64,000 nt of DNA. Origin: Piezodorus guildinii (taxonomy: Eukaryota > Arthropoda > Insecta > Hemiptera > Pentatomidae). Below are positions 1-11,595 of this stretch, piece after piece. The notes under the pieces were generated by a model. It made no database searches, had not been told where the DNA came from, and saw nothing but the letters and a program-made list of their open reading frames with translations. The DNA lies in NCBI GenBank assembly GCA_023052935.1, contig CM041292.1:200221799-200285798 (forward strand). Direction: 5' to 3'. The position numbers were made by a program, and so were the translations under genes. Every line of letters starts with the position of its first letter. Positions within the stretch are counted from its first letter, which is position 1.

Positions 1-707
1 CACCACTCCACAGCCTCTGATAATCCAATCACACTTCTTCAGCTAACCATAATTTCACCGCAGAATGGATTCTTGAATAGTTTCCGATTGTTAACCTTCA
101 AATTGAACAGCCAAATGAGATAAGCTCTTTTTTTATTTTTTTTATTTGTTACATTCCCTACTTTATTAAATAAATTATTAAATTTAAATATCCTGAAAAA
201 AACACCTAATTTTTATCAAATCTTCTAATGGGCAGACAATTGATCAGTCAGGGTGTCTAGCAACAGGGAAAATCGGAAAAACCGGGTAAGGTCAGAGATT
301 TTAAGAACATATGAAAAAGTCAGGGAGTTTGTTCTTCAGTCAGAGAAAATGGTCCCTAAATAACATAGTTTGTTCTTCACTCAGACAAAAGCTCCAATAT
401 GCCTTCTTGTTGTGATGTTGCAAATATCATAAAGCGAGTTTAATAGTTAATATCATGAAAGGACTGGAGGGCTTTGGAGAAGAGAAAAGTCAACCTTCAG
501 GTGAAGGAATTGGAGGCAAAAAAGCAAAACTGCTTCAAGAAGCTCTTCAGATAGCTGAAGATTTGGCTTCAGAGATTCAAACATTAAAGAAAAGCTCTTA
601 AAGTTAAGTTCTTGAAGTTCATCATAATGCATTGGTAAATAAACTTAACTACAATTTCAGCTGGTGTAGGGTAGATATAGTTGAATAATATTGTAAAGTA
701 ATTAGTC

Positions 708-730
708 ATTATATATATATATATATATTT
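708..730. repeat. (AT)n microsatellite
   Basis: Uninterrupted AT dinucleotide run. Confidence 0.9.
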
Positions 731-744
731 TAAATCTAGTATGC

Positions 745-1265
745 TATACTAATTATAAGTTGCGGAGTTAGAAACCCCTTCACATGTGTTGGGAAAATGT
801 CCACATAACATGCTTCTTATGAACCCGCCGGCACAACCGCATAAAGAAAGAAACAGCAGAACTTTTGGAAGTGAAAAAGTATAAAGGTTTTCAGGAAGTT
901 TTTTGCCTTGATACAGATGGGTCGACAAGATTTGTGGAAATCTTGGCATTTAGTGCCACAAAAAATGAAGCACTGATAGTGGACCCCACTATCAGATATG
1001 AAACAAATGACCAGGAACAAGGCAAGAGGAGAAAGAGAACATTTATACAAAATGTATTCCATACCTGAGGGAAAAATTTCGTGAAGAGTTCGGCGAAAGG
1101 GAATTTAAAGTCGTGGGACTTTGGTTCGGAAGCAGGGGGACCATCCCAGTAGCCACTGGTTTATTTTTGGAGAACTATGGACTCGGAAAAAATGAGATGC
1201 AAAACATGGCCGAGACCATAATCTTGGACTCACTGGGAATCCTGCATCACCATATATATTGAGGC
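745..1265 (+). pseudogene. R2-like (RLE-class) LINE C-terminal remnant
   Basis: With frameshifts, the + strand reads as the C-terminal region of RLE-type LINEs. There is a degenerate HV-x-CPH...RRHNRI segment (about 785-850), then an open piece (about 865-1065) with VEILAF, ALIVDPTIRYET and related blocks. After a frameshift comes GLWFGSRGTIP (about 1120-1150), and then a final ILHHHIY ending at a stop near 1260. This order (zinc-knuckle RHNRI, VD/PT endonuclease core, GLWFG-R-GTIP) is what I know from R2/R4-type proteins. It lies inside the TIR element, either captured or nested. It is non-functional. Confidence 0.55.
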
Positions 1266-1984
1266 TGGTCTGGATTTTCAGATGTCCATGATCGATTTCA
1301 AAATCTCTATCTTTTTTCTTTAAGATTGTCTTCGGGATTGATGCGGTGTGCTGTGTACTGTAGCAACTCAGCGAAGTTGAGCGGCAGATCCATATTGGAA
1401 TTTCCTCTTTGTTTTGTCGATTTTCACCGAAATGTGGCCTGGTAAAAGACTTATTAAAATATTGAAAAGTCAGGGAATCTCTTTGAGCTGATTTGCTAGA
1501 CACCCAGTCAGTCTGAACTGCATTCTAACGAGCTGTGGACAGTATAGAATATAACAATTGGAGTATGTATTATTTCATATACGTGTTCTTGCTGTATTGA
1601 GACATTGATGGCTCGAAAAAAGAAAAAAACATTCACAGAGGAAATACATCTTTAACTTCTTTTATTACAACTTGGGAGCATATAAATGTTAACTGTTTTT
1701 GTTTCAACAACTGTTAAACAAATTTGATTTGTTAATACTATATCAATAAGTATTACCAAAAAAAAAAAAAATCAATATTTAATCTTGATAATATATATTT
1801 AGATGTTCTGCGGGGATTGTGTTTAGCACAATGAGAACCCACTAGAGACAATATCATGAAAATTGATGATAGTATTGAAAAATAAATTGATTAATGTAAC
1901 ATGGGGAACTTTTTTTTTTTTTTTTTAATTGCATTTTTTACAAGTAACTAGAATTTGCCACTAAGGACTGGTTGTAGGAGTGCA

Positions 1985-2606
1985 TTAACACGTTCACACC
2001 GGGGCGAATATCTACATTTTTCCCCGTGGGAAGGGACTGTGTTAGCTGCTTAGGCTTCTTGGGGCTGGGCTGTACTGTTGCAAGTTCCAACGTGTTTGAT
2101 GCGACATCAAAACAGTTCCAGGCTTCCAACGCGCCATAAGCAAGATTGTAACAGTTCTGACATACACATATGACTTGAAGGTGTAATTATTGAAATACTT
2201 GAAAAAAATATTTTATATTATAATTTATTATTAAAAATGATTCTTCTATTATTATATTATATTCTTACATCATATTATGGGAATAAAAAATATGAAAATG
2301 AATCACGCACAGCTTAATTAAATTCTTAAAGAAGAGGAATCAAGTTAAATTAACCGATAAGAGCTCTTTGAGGGGATATGTTGAAAGTTATAAAATATTT
2401 AATAAATAAACCCTTATGCTTGTTGATTCCTAATACATATAATGTTGTAAAAAATTAAATTAACTTATTTTCTAAAAATAAGTGACTCACCTGTGATGCA
2501 CGTTGCCCCACGGGATAACTAAGCGTAACCCACCGGTGGCTCACCCCGCCGCTCGGAACAGATAAGTATGACCCACTGGTGGGTCACTCCGGCGTGAACG
2601 TGTTAA
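1985..2606. mobile_element. piggyBac-like MITE with TTAA target duplication
   Basis: TTAA at 1985-1988 is followed by CACGTTCACACCGG. The right end reads CCGGCGTGAACGTG followed by TTAA at 2603-2606. The 14-bp TIRs differ at one base. TTAA duplication is the hallmark of piggyBac insertion. Subterminal palindromes lie near the right end: CCACCGGTGG at about 2530, and TGACCCAC/GTGGGTCA near 2570-2590. The interior has no transposase. This is a roughly 614-bp non-autonomous element. Confidence 0.8.
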
Positions 2607-3743
2607 ACGAATTGGAATTAAGAGTGAACACGATGCTAATTTTATATGGATCGTTTTGTATTTTTCCTTTTTCGAAAAGTTACTTGAATTTTTATTTTGT
2701 TGTTGTCACATTCTACGAATATCAAGACTTTTGTACTTATTTTGATAAATCAGAGGCTACGCTTATAATTTTGTCACTTCGTATTTTTGCTAACTATTAA
2801 TGATTTATTCAGAGATCAAAATTACTTATTAAAAGATTTTCTCGACTAGAACCCCTTACAATGTTGTTCCGCCAAGGCCGAGTGTTAATTACGTAATTAG
2901 TGGACCTTCCCCCTGTATAATGGCGACTTGTCAAACGTCTCCAAAGCAGTATTTACATTACTTTACTGAGCCATTCCATTGTCAATAGACCACAAAAAAG
3001 ACTGAAATGGTTTTCTTCCTTTTTTAAACATTCTATTACTGTTTTTAAAAAGATTTTCGTTTTGCACTATTCCATTCAGACTTATCACGGACACGTTCAT
3101 CTTTTTGACAAGTCTTTTGTATCTCTTAAGGTGTATTTTGTACATAGTACTTTATTACGGCAAAGAAAAGAATTTCTCGTTTTTTTTCTATTATTAGAAA
3201 TTCATAAAGTCTCCGAAATTGGGAAGGCTGATTTCTTTCGATCATATGAATGACCTGTCTTGGTAATATAAGAATAATTAAATTTGAAATAATTTTGTTT
3301 TCTTTCAATAGAGATGTAGTTGTCGGTTTGGGCTTTTAGAAAAATAGTGTCTTAAATTACATATTAAAATTGTTAAGTAAATTTCTAATAATATCTTTTA
3401 TGTAAATTCTAATTGAAATATCTATTTACCTACTATATCAGTATTCATTGCTTAATGTATTCTTTTCTAGATCTCTAACAATAACATCATATATTAATTA
3501 TTGTATAATAATATTTAAATGTTCTGTTTTTGTTTTTCCACTGTTAAGCCACGATTATGAGAACAATAAATTCTCGAAAGGGAAAAAATTTTCATTTATT
3601 GACTGAAACCTTAGAACAGTAGAAAAGTAAAATTATATAATAATATTGATTAACCAAAATTATCAAGAACCAATTAGAAGAAAAAGAGTGTCCTTTCAAA
3701 GTTTATCTAAATTCATTTAGTAACCCTTTTTAAACGGAAAATG

Positions 3744-3779
<36 letters not shown>

Positions 3780-4249
3780 TTATAATATTTTGACTAGAGG
3801 ATTAAGTTGCCGAATTTTCAATTTTCGTCTCCTCAAATTACCGTTATAATTATATTTTATTTTCCCTAAAAAATTAAAATTTAAGCTTGTATATTTAATT
3901 ATAAATACGTTAATTATTAAAGATGAACATTAATTTTATTTGAAGGGTAAGAAGAAAAATAATTTGATTTGAAAAGGGAATTGGAAAGCTTAATATTTAA
4001 GGACAATATTGTCTTATACAAAAAAAACAGATTAAGCTAGCTATAAAATAAATTTGTTAGATTCTTATATATCGTTTATTATTCTCAATTTATTAATGTC
4101 ATCATTTTGCTATTTATTTATTCCTAGTTGTATTGTTAACAACAGAGATTTTTCTTTTCACTCACCTGCCTTAAAGTGAGTATTTAAATTTATTACTCAG
4201 TTTTGTAATTGTTCACAATGTCCATATTTCGCTTTAGTATTTATTCATA
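2607..4249. other. AT-rich sequence with no supported gene
   Basis: I see only short chance ORFs, a (TA)n run at about 3744-3773, and a 14-bp palindrome TAATTACGTAATTA near 2895-2908. No mobile element or exon is recognised. Confidence 0.6.
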
Positions 4250-4990
4250 TAGAGGCAATTTTTTTCTATTTTTAATATATTTTTATTGAAATTTACAACT
4301 GTAAACAAAATACAACAAGTAAATATGCTGAAATGATTATAACACATGAAATAAACATGAAGAGAACTGCCCATTGGCAGCACTCCTTTAGTAGTGAGTC
4401 TAAAGAGGCCTCGATTCCATCTTCTTTTAAGATTCCTCGGAGGATTATCAGGAATTGAAGAGGAAGCAAGTATTGAAACTAATGGATTGTTCATGGATAG
4501 GAGGATGATATCTGGTACGGGCCAAATCAGCTACATATGGAACATTAAGGTCATTGTGGATGATTTTATTCGTGACAAAGTATGGAGCGTTAAATAAGGA
4601 TTTTGGATTGTAAGGATTGGATACGGAAGAGTTTGATGGTTTACTAGAGCCCCAAAGCTGAACTCGTAGGTCCAGATAGGCCTTATGATGTCATGTAAAT
4701 GAGTCTTTTGTAGTTAAGTGAAAGGTTAGAGCGTCTGTCTGTGTTGGCAGTAGCCGATATTTGTCGTGCAGTTTCTAGTCTTTTCAGTCTTGTATGTGGA
4801 TTCCATGTAAGTCGTTTGTCAAGCAGGAGTCCTAAATAGCGGATCGTTTAGTCGGGACAAGCGGAATATCATTAAAGGATACTGTAGGGCAGGATGTCAT
4901 AGGTTTTCGACGAAGGGGTAAAGGTAATTTGTTGGGATTTATTGCAATTAATTTTAAATTCTCCAATTCTGACACCATAAATCAAGGAGA
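4250..4990 (-). pseudogene. Jockey-type LINE reverse transcriptase remnant
   Basis: Reading the - strand with frameshifts gives the post-catalytic part of a Jockey RT. There is a YLGLLLDKRLTWNPH-like block (about 4855-4790), then a degenerate YKAYLDLRVQLWGSSK block (about 4690-4640), then NAPYFVTNKIIHNDLNVPYV (about 4600-4530). These match the LDKRLTW / YGIELWG / NAPWYV-N-IH-DL landmarks of the family. The catalytic core is absent and stops interrupt the frame. Related fragments lie at 21.3-21.5, 22.6-23.0 and 43.2-44.2 kb. Confidence 0.7.
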
Positions 4991-6218
4991 GGCAATTTGA
5001 AAGTAAAATTGTGTATTTTATAACATTTGAGAAAAAATTAATTTTTTAGTGGAGTTTCTGTTCTTTCTCGCCGCACTGGATTATATCACAAGTGCGTTCT
5101 ATTCTGGTGAACTATTTATTAATAAATTATTGGGACATTTTCTTCTGATTTAAAAATTAAAGGAAATAAAATGAAATGGAAATTCCCACTATCTGGTCAC
5201 AATAAATAACGCATTAGAAGAGAACGGGTAAACATGTTTTTGCGTTGTCATTGACAAAACCGCGATATATATATAAAGGAAAGGTCAGCAGGATTGTTGT
5301 TTTGATTAAAATATTCGTTCTTCGGGAGGATATATTTGTAGCTTATATATGACTAAGAGTCCTGTTCTTCGTTCTCAGGAACTGGTTTCTTGAGCGTTCG
5401 TCCTTCGGTGGACAGTTAGTGCCTGTCATCAATCTTCCTTAGCAATAAAACTGGGCCACGGTTGATACACTTTTTATTTTATATTGATTGGAAATTCTTT
5501 ACCTTTTGTTATCCGGAATAAATGGTGTTATTTTAGTTTTACGATCCAAATATTTCACTTTTTACATTTAAAAGCCCAAACTCAGAACATAAAATTCATG
5601 TGGTATTTGTATCTTATTATTTTTTAAGTTTTATCTTGCTGCTCAGAATGCTATATCACAACAGAAACTGCAAATTAAGCAAAATACGTCTTACTATCCA
5701 CTAAATTTTTCATATCTTATCAAAAATTCCAATTAACGAATTTTAGAACTTTTATATTGTTCACTAGTTTTGTAAGACTCTAATACATCTTTCAGTTCAC
5801 TAACTTTGTTGGATGTTTCTCAAGTCTCAGATCGAGTAAGGTTAAGGTGAAGCAGAGTGTGACCCCTTCGTTTAGACATTTCTCAAAATATTAATTTTAA
5901 AATTCTGCTTAAAATGTAATAATTTAATAAAAGATTTGTCACTAAAAATATATTGTTTGAGAGAAAAGTGAAAAATTGGAATGGTGAAAAGAGGAGATTT
6001 TTAATACTTAAATTTTAGGGAAGTACAGGTCTGATGTATTAGATAACGATTTAAATATGAGTAAGGTATATGTATGGTTTTATAATCTATCTGTAAAGAC
6101 CTACTAATTATAGTTGTATGCTTTAATTTTATTGTTTTCTTTTTTAATTATGAGAATGAGGAACACTTGAAAAGATTTATTATTTTAAGAGTTACATAAT
6201 TAACAATAAAATACCGTT
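4991..6218. other. AT-rich intergenic or intronic sequence
   Basis: No coding or repeat family is recognised. A TATATATAAAGG box at about 5265-5278 with AATAAA near 5442 looks LTR- or promoter-like, but I found no second copy or TG...CA boundaries. Confidence 0.5.
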
Positions 6219-6475
6219 TAGGGGGTCACCCATAGCGTAGTGGTTAGCATAAGAGCTTTCAATGCCAAAGTTCGCGGGTTCAAACCTTTTTAATGGGAGT
6301 AAAAAATCCTTATTTATGCCGTCCTTCGGAGGGGACGTTAAAAGTGGTCCCGAGCCTGTATGATGTCAGGTACTCGTTTAAGATCCCTATTCTAATAGAA
6401 CCAGAATAGGCAAAATTTAGGACTCCCACAGTAGCATCGTTCGATGAGCATAGTAGCATAAAGTATAAAAAAAAA
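6219..6475 (+). mobile_element. SINE family 2 (tRNA-like head)
   Basis: The head has an A-box-like GTAGTGGTTAGCAT and a B-box-like GGGTTCAAACC. The body carries GCCGTCCTTCGGAGGGGACG and ACTCCCACAGTAGCATCG and ends in an A-rich tail. Other copies are at 24693-24895 (+), 30028-30315 (+), 14183-14292 (-, 3' part) and a related copy at 30772-30965 (-). Pol III-derived structure is inferred from the box order. Confidence 0.75.
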
Positions 6476-7201
6476 AAAAATACTGTTTTATTACTATCAT
6501 TTAAAAAAATGTTTGACGGAAATTTCATGCAGCAGGCGCTTCGAGTATACTATGCCTGAAGGACAAATTATTCTAGACAACACCTCTTACTAAATAACAG
6601 TCCTTAAAATATGAAAATCAGGCATATCCTTTGAAATATCGTGCGTATAAAGATGAGATATAAGGTGTAAGGTATTAAGGTACTTACCAACTGTATCAAG
6701 GCCTAATAGACTTATTAAATATTAGTAGTAGTAGTAGTATGTACTTAAAATAAGTCATAGCTGTTTATTTATTTTTTTTTCTGGTGTTCCTTTTCGCGGA
6801 TAAGGAGTGGAAACCCCTCTTCCCAACTCACCCCTGTATGGCTTTAACTGTTCTGTTGGAAGAATACAAGTTCATTTTAAATTATTTTTGTTTATTATTT
6901 TTGTCTTCAACTGAGGAAAACGAAAACTTCACTAGATGGTATGGAGGGGGTTGATTATCCGAACACGCTCCATCCCTAGACCATCATTTTGATTTTGATA
7001 ATCCTGAAATCCTAGCCACCGTACTTAATTACAAAAAACGACTCCTCTCCGTCATATAAGCTATACACGTCCATATGAAAAAAGATCGGGTACCCGTCAA
7101 TCATAAAACAGACAAAGAAACAATCCCTAATAATCCCTCCCTCGTTTTGATTCCATACTTATCATCACATTCTTTATCATATTATCATAATTTGTATCTA
7201 T

Positions 7202-7501
7202 GATACTTATGTATGGGAGCGGCGTGGTCTATTGGGTAGAGCGCTAGTCTACTGTGCTCCAGGTCCTGGGTTCGAACCCCAGCTGTGGCGGAATATTATT
7301 TATTCTTTTATTTCAGCCGGTAGGCGATCCTGGGTATGGAGACCCTCCTGGGGCAGACCCAGCCTGTTTAAAGTGGGTATCCAAAATGGGGAAAAACCTG
7401 GCGGCTGAACGTGATCTAGGCTGATCACCTAATTGCACGGCCGTTGTCCTAGAAACAGTACGAATCTCTACATGGGTTGTAGTGGTACAGATACTTATGT
7501 A
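7202..7501 (+). mobile_element. SINE family 1 (tRNA-derived), full length
   Basis: The element is 7214-7489, bounded by a perfect 12-bp target-site duplication GATACTTATGTA (7202-7213 and 7490-7501). The head is tRNA-like, with a GTGGTCTATTGGGTAGAGCG A-box region and GGGTTCGAACCCC as B box. The body continues GGAATATTATTTATTC and ends near a GTACGAATCTCTACATG motif. Other copies are at 15597-15690 (-), 15803-16090 (+), 27943-28235 (+), 33142-34400 (-, interrupted) and 56163-56445 (-). Confidence 0.88.
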
Positions 7502-7631
7502 AATTGGTATATTTTATTTTAAATCTTATCATTGTCACTACATCAAAATTTTTCATTATCGTATTGTTTGTATCTCTTTTGTTCTGATGTTTGTAGCTCT
7601 GACGATGGCTCACAAACGCCGCACAGTGGAA

Positions 7632-7956
7632 AATATGACCGATTTCTTCTTCTTCTTTCAGTGGCGCGACAGGCCGTGTAGGCCCTGGGCCTCGCGTGTA
7701 AACTCCTGCGAGTTTACACTCACCTTACGTGATGCTGTTTTTAGTGTAGGGTCATCACTCCCTACGACTAATTTATTGAGTGGGCGCCATTTGGCTGACG
7801 GGTCTCACATACCCGGGGAGAGGTTGTGAGTGAATCCACATTTTTTTACATCCTTATAAAAGCCCCGCCGGGTCTGGGATTCGAACTCAAGAACTGTAGC
7901 TTGAGAGACTAGCGCGCTAGACACTCAGCTACGGGCTCCCCTAATATGACCGATTT
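7632..7956 (-). mobile_element. SINE family 3 (tRNA-derived)
   Basis: The element is 7646-7942 on the - strand, between perfect 14-bp duplications AATATGACCGATTT (7632-7645 and 7943-7956). The tRNA-like head is at the right end: on the - strand GTAGCTGAGTGTCTAGCGCG is followed by GAGTTCGAATCCCAG. The left end is a (GAA)n tail. An older copy is at 51403-51715 (-). Confidence 0.85.
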
Positions 7957-8954
7957 AGTTGGACAAAATTCTGAAACTTGTCTATATTTAACCTTTGGGG
8001 CCCTAGATTACGGAAAAAAATTATAAAAACGAATTAATTGTTGACACGATTGGAGAGCGTACAGTGGTCAAACATCAAATTAATTTATTAAAGTCTAAAA
8101 CTTCAGTACATTTTACGTTTGATGTCCCGAAATAAGGGAATGATAATACAAAAAATCTAATTATGGCTCGGAGTTGCTAAACCTGCTAATAGATGTATTT
8201 TATGTTATTTAGGAATTCTTGAAGTTATACATTGTAAAACTTTAGATTCGGAGAGTTGTGTCTGAAAAAAATTTGTTATCACATAAAACACAAAAATTCT
8301 TACTAATATCTAAAGACTAGAAGGATTGATGAAACAAAGCCTTTGGGTATCTTGGGGGTTAAATAGTTTTTCGTTATCGAATAGGGGCATACATTTACAA
8401 ATTGCTAAATTAACTCTACAGGTAAGATTGGAATGTATATTCAATAACGAGTTTTGAAATATAATGTCTTACCTGTCTCATCAATGTCCATTGTTAAATA
8501 AAAGCAAAAACGACTTTGCTCTAAACACACCTTGAACACAATAAATGACCCTCGAATAAAGATAATCCCACTGCCCGTTATTAGGCATTTGTGTGAACAG
8601 GAATGATTCATTCATTTACTATTTATTTGTAAACACGTTAGGGCGGGAAATGTTAGTATTAAGAATCTTGCCACTAATAATAAAAAGGTGAAGCGCTGGA
8701 AAATTCCAAACTTTTGAATTGATTTTTGTCCACCTGAATTGGTGATTTTGCCCACTGTGCGCCGACAAAATAAAAATATTTAAAAAAAAACTACTGACTC
8801 CCGATTATTTCAACAGTGGATTAAAATTATTATTCCTCAAAAATAATTTTAGTTTCCTTTTCAGTAATTATAGTAATAGAGATAATTTTGAGTATATTTA
8901 GAGTGTAGTCCAAGGAAGTGGTAGTACATATTATGATTATAAGATATTTGACTG
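7957..8954. other. AT-rich sequence, nothing recognised
   Basis: No long ORF, TIR or SINE is visible. Confidence 0.5.
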
Positions 8955-9200
8955 CTATAAGCGCCCAGAGAATCCATTCCCTCGGAAGTGGGACCATGGT
9001 GGATTAAGACCCCGGACCTGACCCGTAACAGTTACCTCCTTCTGGTCGTGTGGTCGGTCCCATTGAAGAGAAGTGGATGGCCTGTGGGGAGGTCCGCGTG
9101 ACCCCGAGGCCCCTAGGCCGCTGGACCGTAAATCGTGGGCTACCGAGCTCTATCTTCGGCCGTGGCACAGATTTGGCTATGCACGGAGCCATCCACTCTT
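8955..9200. other. GC-rich island of unknown origin
   Basis: About 245 bp that is markedly GC-rich against an AT-rich surround, with a 62-codon open frame on the - strand (9192-9004). There are no splice signals and I recognise no protein family. It could be a degenerate repeat or an old exon. Confidence 0.35.
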
Positions 9201-9479
9201 AGTGTGCTAATTTGATTCATGTATTTAAGCTTTGGTATTTCTCATTGTACGTACAAGGTCTGTTTGGGAATTTTCAATGTATTGACTAAAGAAAAAATGT
9301 GGAATTTAATAGGAGTAATAGAAAAATAAATAAATAATAATTGTATATGTAGGCACATAAGGTAACGAAACGTACTTACATGAGTACATAACAAACATAT
9401 ATCTGAAATTAGTAATTTTATTCATTTTGGTTTATAATTTTTAATAATCGACCAAAAAAAAAAACAAATAATAAAAAAT

Positions 9480-9911
9480 TACCTCAGCTCAAAATTTTTA
9501 GTGCTTACGTTTCAAGATGCGCAAAATCTGAATAACGAATAAAAAAAAATCCGTTTTTCTGCCGTCCGCAGCATTTCTTCGAAACTACTGGACCAATTTT
9601 TTTGAAATTCGCCACAAAAATACTATTACATTCAACGATGATCCTAACACCTAGACGTTGATATCAGCTGGTTAGTTTTAAAATGGCGGCCGATTGAAAG
9701 GATTTTATTCAATAACAATAAATGATTAGTGTTTTTTAACCAAAAAAACGCGAATAATTATATAAAAAAGAAAAAAAATAGAAATTTTTCGCATAAATAC
9801 GCTCAGAACTCTTTTATTTTTGACGATAGAGACAAGAATGTATAGAGTTTTGGTATCAGTAAAGCGCGATAAACAAAAAAAAAAAGTTTTAGAATCAGTA
9901 AAGAATAAAAA

Positions 9912-9949
<38 letters not shown>

Positions 9950-10790
9950 CGCTTGTAAGTACGTTATTTTCGAAGATAGATCAAAATTTCGTTATTGTTT
10001 TTTAACCAAAAAAACCGCGAATTATATATAAACTTGTAACATGCGAAACTTATATAAAAGAGAAAAAAGAAAATAAAAAAATTAAAAATTTTCACATAAA
10101 TACGCTTATAACTCAGATATTTTTGAAGATAGAGAAAAGTTGTTGTTTTTTTTTTGTTTTTTTGTATGATTTACCACCTGTAATTGGGCCTAGACCTGTT
10201 GGTGGATGAAATAAAATAAAAAATTTAACATATTTAAAACTGTAAAATAAAATAAAAGTGTGTATAGAGTTTTAGAATCAGTAGAGCGCAATTAATAAAT
10301 AAAGAATCATATGTATAATCAAGTAACAGATTTTAATAGATGTAATTACACCAAAAATCGGTTATTATTGAAGATAGAGAAAAAGTGAAGAAACATTCGT
10401 GATAAAGACAACGCGATGAACAAATTGCAAAAATAAAAAAAATGATCTTATATGGTCAAGCCACAACTTATTATAGATGTGATTCCATGATAACTCGGTT
10501 ATTATTGATGATAAAGATAAAATGTAAGGTTTTCTGGAATCAGGAAATTTTATTTAAATTATTTGATAGAGAATTAAATGTTTGACTAAATGAAAAAAGA
10601 ATCATTGAATTTGGGTTACAACTAGCTTAGACATTGCGTTTTGAAATAAGTGGTAGTGTTATAATATGATGCTTTGATTTAGTGCTTTTCATATTACTTA
10701 ATTGCCTATCAAAAGCCTTAAAAACATTTATACCCTAATATTGTTATTTGGAAAAAATAAACCATTGTGTAATAATTTGCAGGGTTTTTC
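9480..10790. repeat. Dispersed repeat Z, copy 1, with degenerate internal direct repeats
   Basis: The left part (about 9485-9550) matches 32880-32960, and the right part (about 10680-10765, around TATACCCTAATAT and AATAAACCAT) matches 34475-34550. The two loci are therefore copies of one element. The interior contains several degenerate direct repeats built on CATAAATACGCTTATAACTC, TTTTTGAAGATAGAGAAAA and AGTTTTAGAATCAGTA, plus a (TA)n run at about 9918-9948. No protein is recognised. A short repeat tail with ACCACCTGTAATTGGGCCTA (10165-10215) also occurs reversed at 52650-52720. Confidence 0.5.
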
Positions 10791-11093
10791 GTTTTGTCTA
10801 ATATTAGTAATACTAGTTTGAATGATAATATTAATTCCGTACGGTGGAGCCTTTTATATTTTATTTAATGTACTTTTCAAATTATTATATTAAGAACTCC
10901 TTGGTAATTAAGAAGTAGTAACAGTTTTTTTTTTGTTTTTTTTACGCAATTTATGAAATCGTGGTACTTGTTTAGACCAAATTAATCGTGTTTCATGATG
11001 TTCCACTGTAATTGAAAATGGTTTTGCTATTACTGTTAAGCGTTAATTGAATGTTGAAATACATGTATTAATTTTTTTTTTTTTTTGTTACAG

Positions 11094-11127
11094 GTGAGTA
11101 AATGTCACGACTACCTCATCGTAATGG
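11094..11127 (+). CDS. Probable 34-nt start exon of the LamG-EGF gene (ATGG), or recursive splice site
   Basis: A long T tract runs into TTACAG (acceptor AG at 11092-11093). It is followed by 34 nt and a donor ATGG|GTGAGA at 11127/11128. The exon ends with ATG (11124-11126) plus one G, giving phase 1. The next recognised exon (49438) needs exactly two bases in phase. The join yields ATG GAC ACT GTG, translating MDTVTWTWLTLALLVVEM, a plausible signal peptide. The ATG context has G at -3 and G at +4. An upstream out-of-frame ATG at 11102 weakens the case. The acceptor is immediately followed by GTGAGT, a perfect donor, so the site could equally be a recursive splice site. The 5' UTR exon is not identified. 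Confidence 0.5.
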
Positions 11128-11469
11128 GTGAGAATATTGTTATTATTATTACTAATTTAATTTTTAATTTGTATGAACTAATAATTGATGTAATTATACA
11201 GTCAGAATGTCGGTAACATTAGAAAGAAAGAAATTAAAAACCGTCTAACCAGTGTGCATTCCTTTTAGCATCTATTATCCTGATGGGAATATACGAATTT
11301 GACCGAAATGTGGATATTTTAAAGTTTTTAGGATGTTTTGTTTTAATAAAGATTACTTCACCTCCACCATTTTCTTCTACATTAATTCCGAACGTCTGTT
11401 GTTTATGTAATACCGAACTATTTATTGTATGTGAATCGTAAAGTAAGAATGGTGTATATATGGAAGAAG

Positions 11470-11595
11470 TTAGTTGAGGGTGCAGTCAAACAAACACACA
11501 ATTAAGTATAAACTTAATTTAATGGTGGTGACGTTTCGTCCTAAATTATAGGCTTTCTTCAGGGCTATAAAAAAAAAAGATAACAACCAGTAGTA
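11470..11595 (-). mobile_element. Penelope-like terminal fragment with degenerate hammerhead-like core
   Basis: The - strand carries CTGAAGA (11562-11556, mutated from CTGATGA) and later GAAAC (11537-11533). Flanks are shared with 58870-59020: GGTTGTTATCTT upstream, and TGACTGCACCCTCAAC versus TGACCGCACCCCTAAC downstream. The motif set (CTGATGA...GAAACGTC) is typical of hammerhead motifs in Penelope-like element termini. No RT is present. A mariner is inserted next to it. Confidence 0.5.

Larger units (their letters stand above)
251..1505. mobile_element. TIR DNA transposon, possibly hAT-like, non-autonomous
   Basis: A perfect 13-bp terminal inverted repeat, GGGTGTCTAGCAA, is at 251-263 with its complement at 1493-1505. 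Short direct repeats flank it: AGTCA for a 13-bp TIR, or CAGTCAG if the TIR starts one base further in. The left subterminal part is rich in short GGGAAA/CCGGG motifs, as in several arthropod hAT-type non-autonomous elements. No intact transposase is visible. The interior carries an R2-like LINE remnant (about 745-1265). The superfamily is uncertain because the TSD length is ambiguous. Confidence 0.55.

Noticed and set aside
5255..5480. Solo LTR or host promoter (TATA box and AATAAA)
   Set aside because: No second copy, no TG...CA ends, no primer-binding site and no target duplication that I can see.
7214..7290. tRNA gene
   Set aside because: The tRNA-like heads belong to dispersed SINEs with target duplications and 3' bodies; no genuine cloverleaf with a clean 3' end is present.
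9004..9192. 62-codon frame in the GC-rich island as an exon
   Set aside because: No convincing splice acceptor and donor pair and no family resemblance.
11533..11562. Functional hammerhead at 11.55 kb
   Set aside because: The core is CTGAAGA, with an essential base changed; kept only as a degenerate family member.
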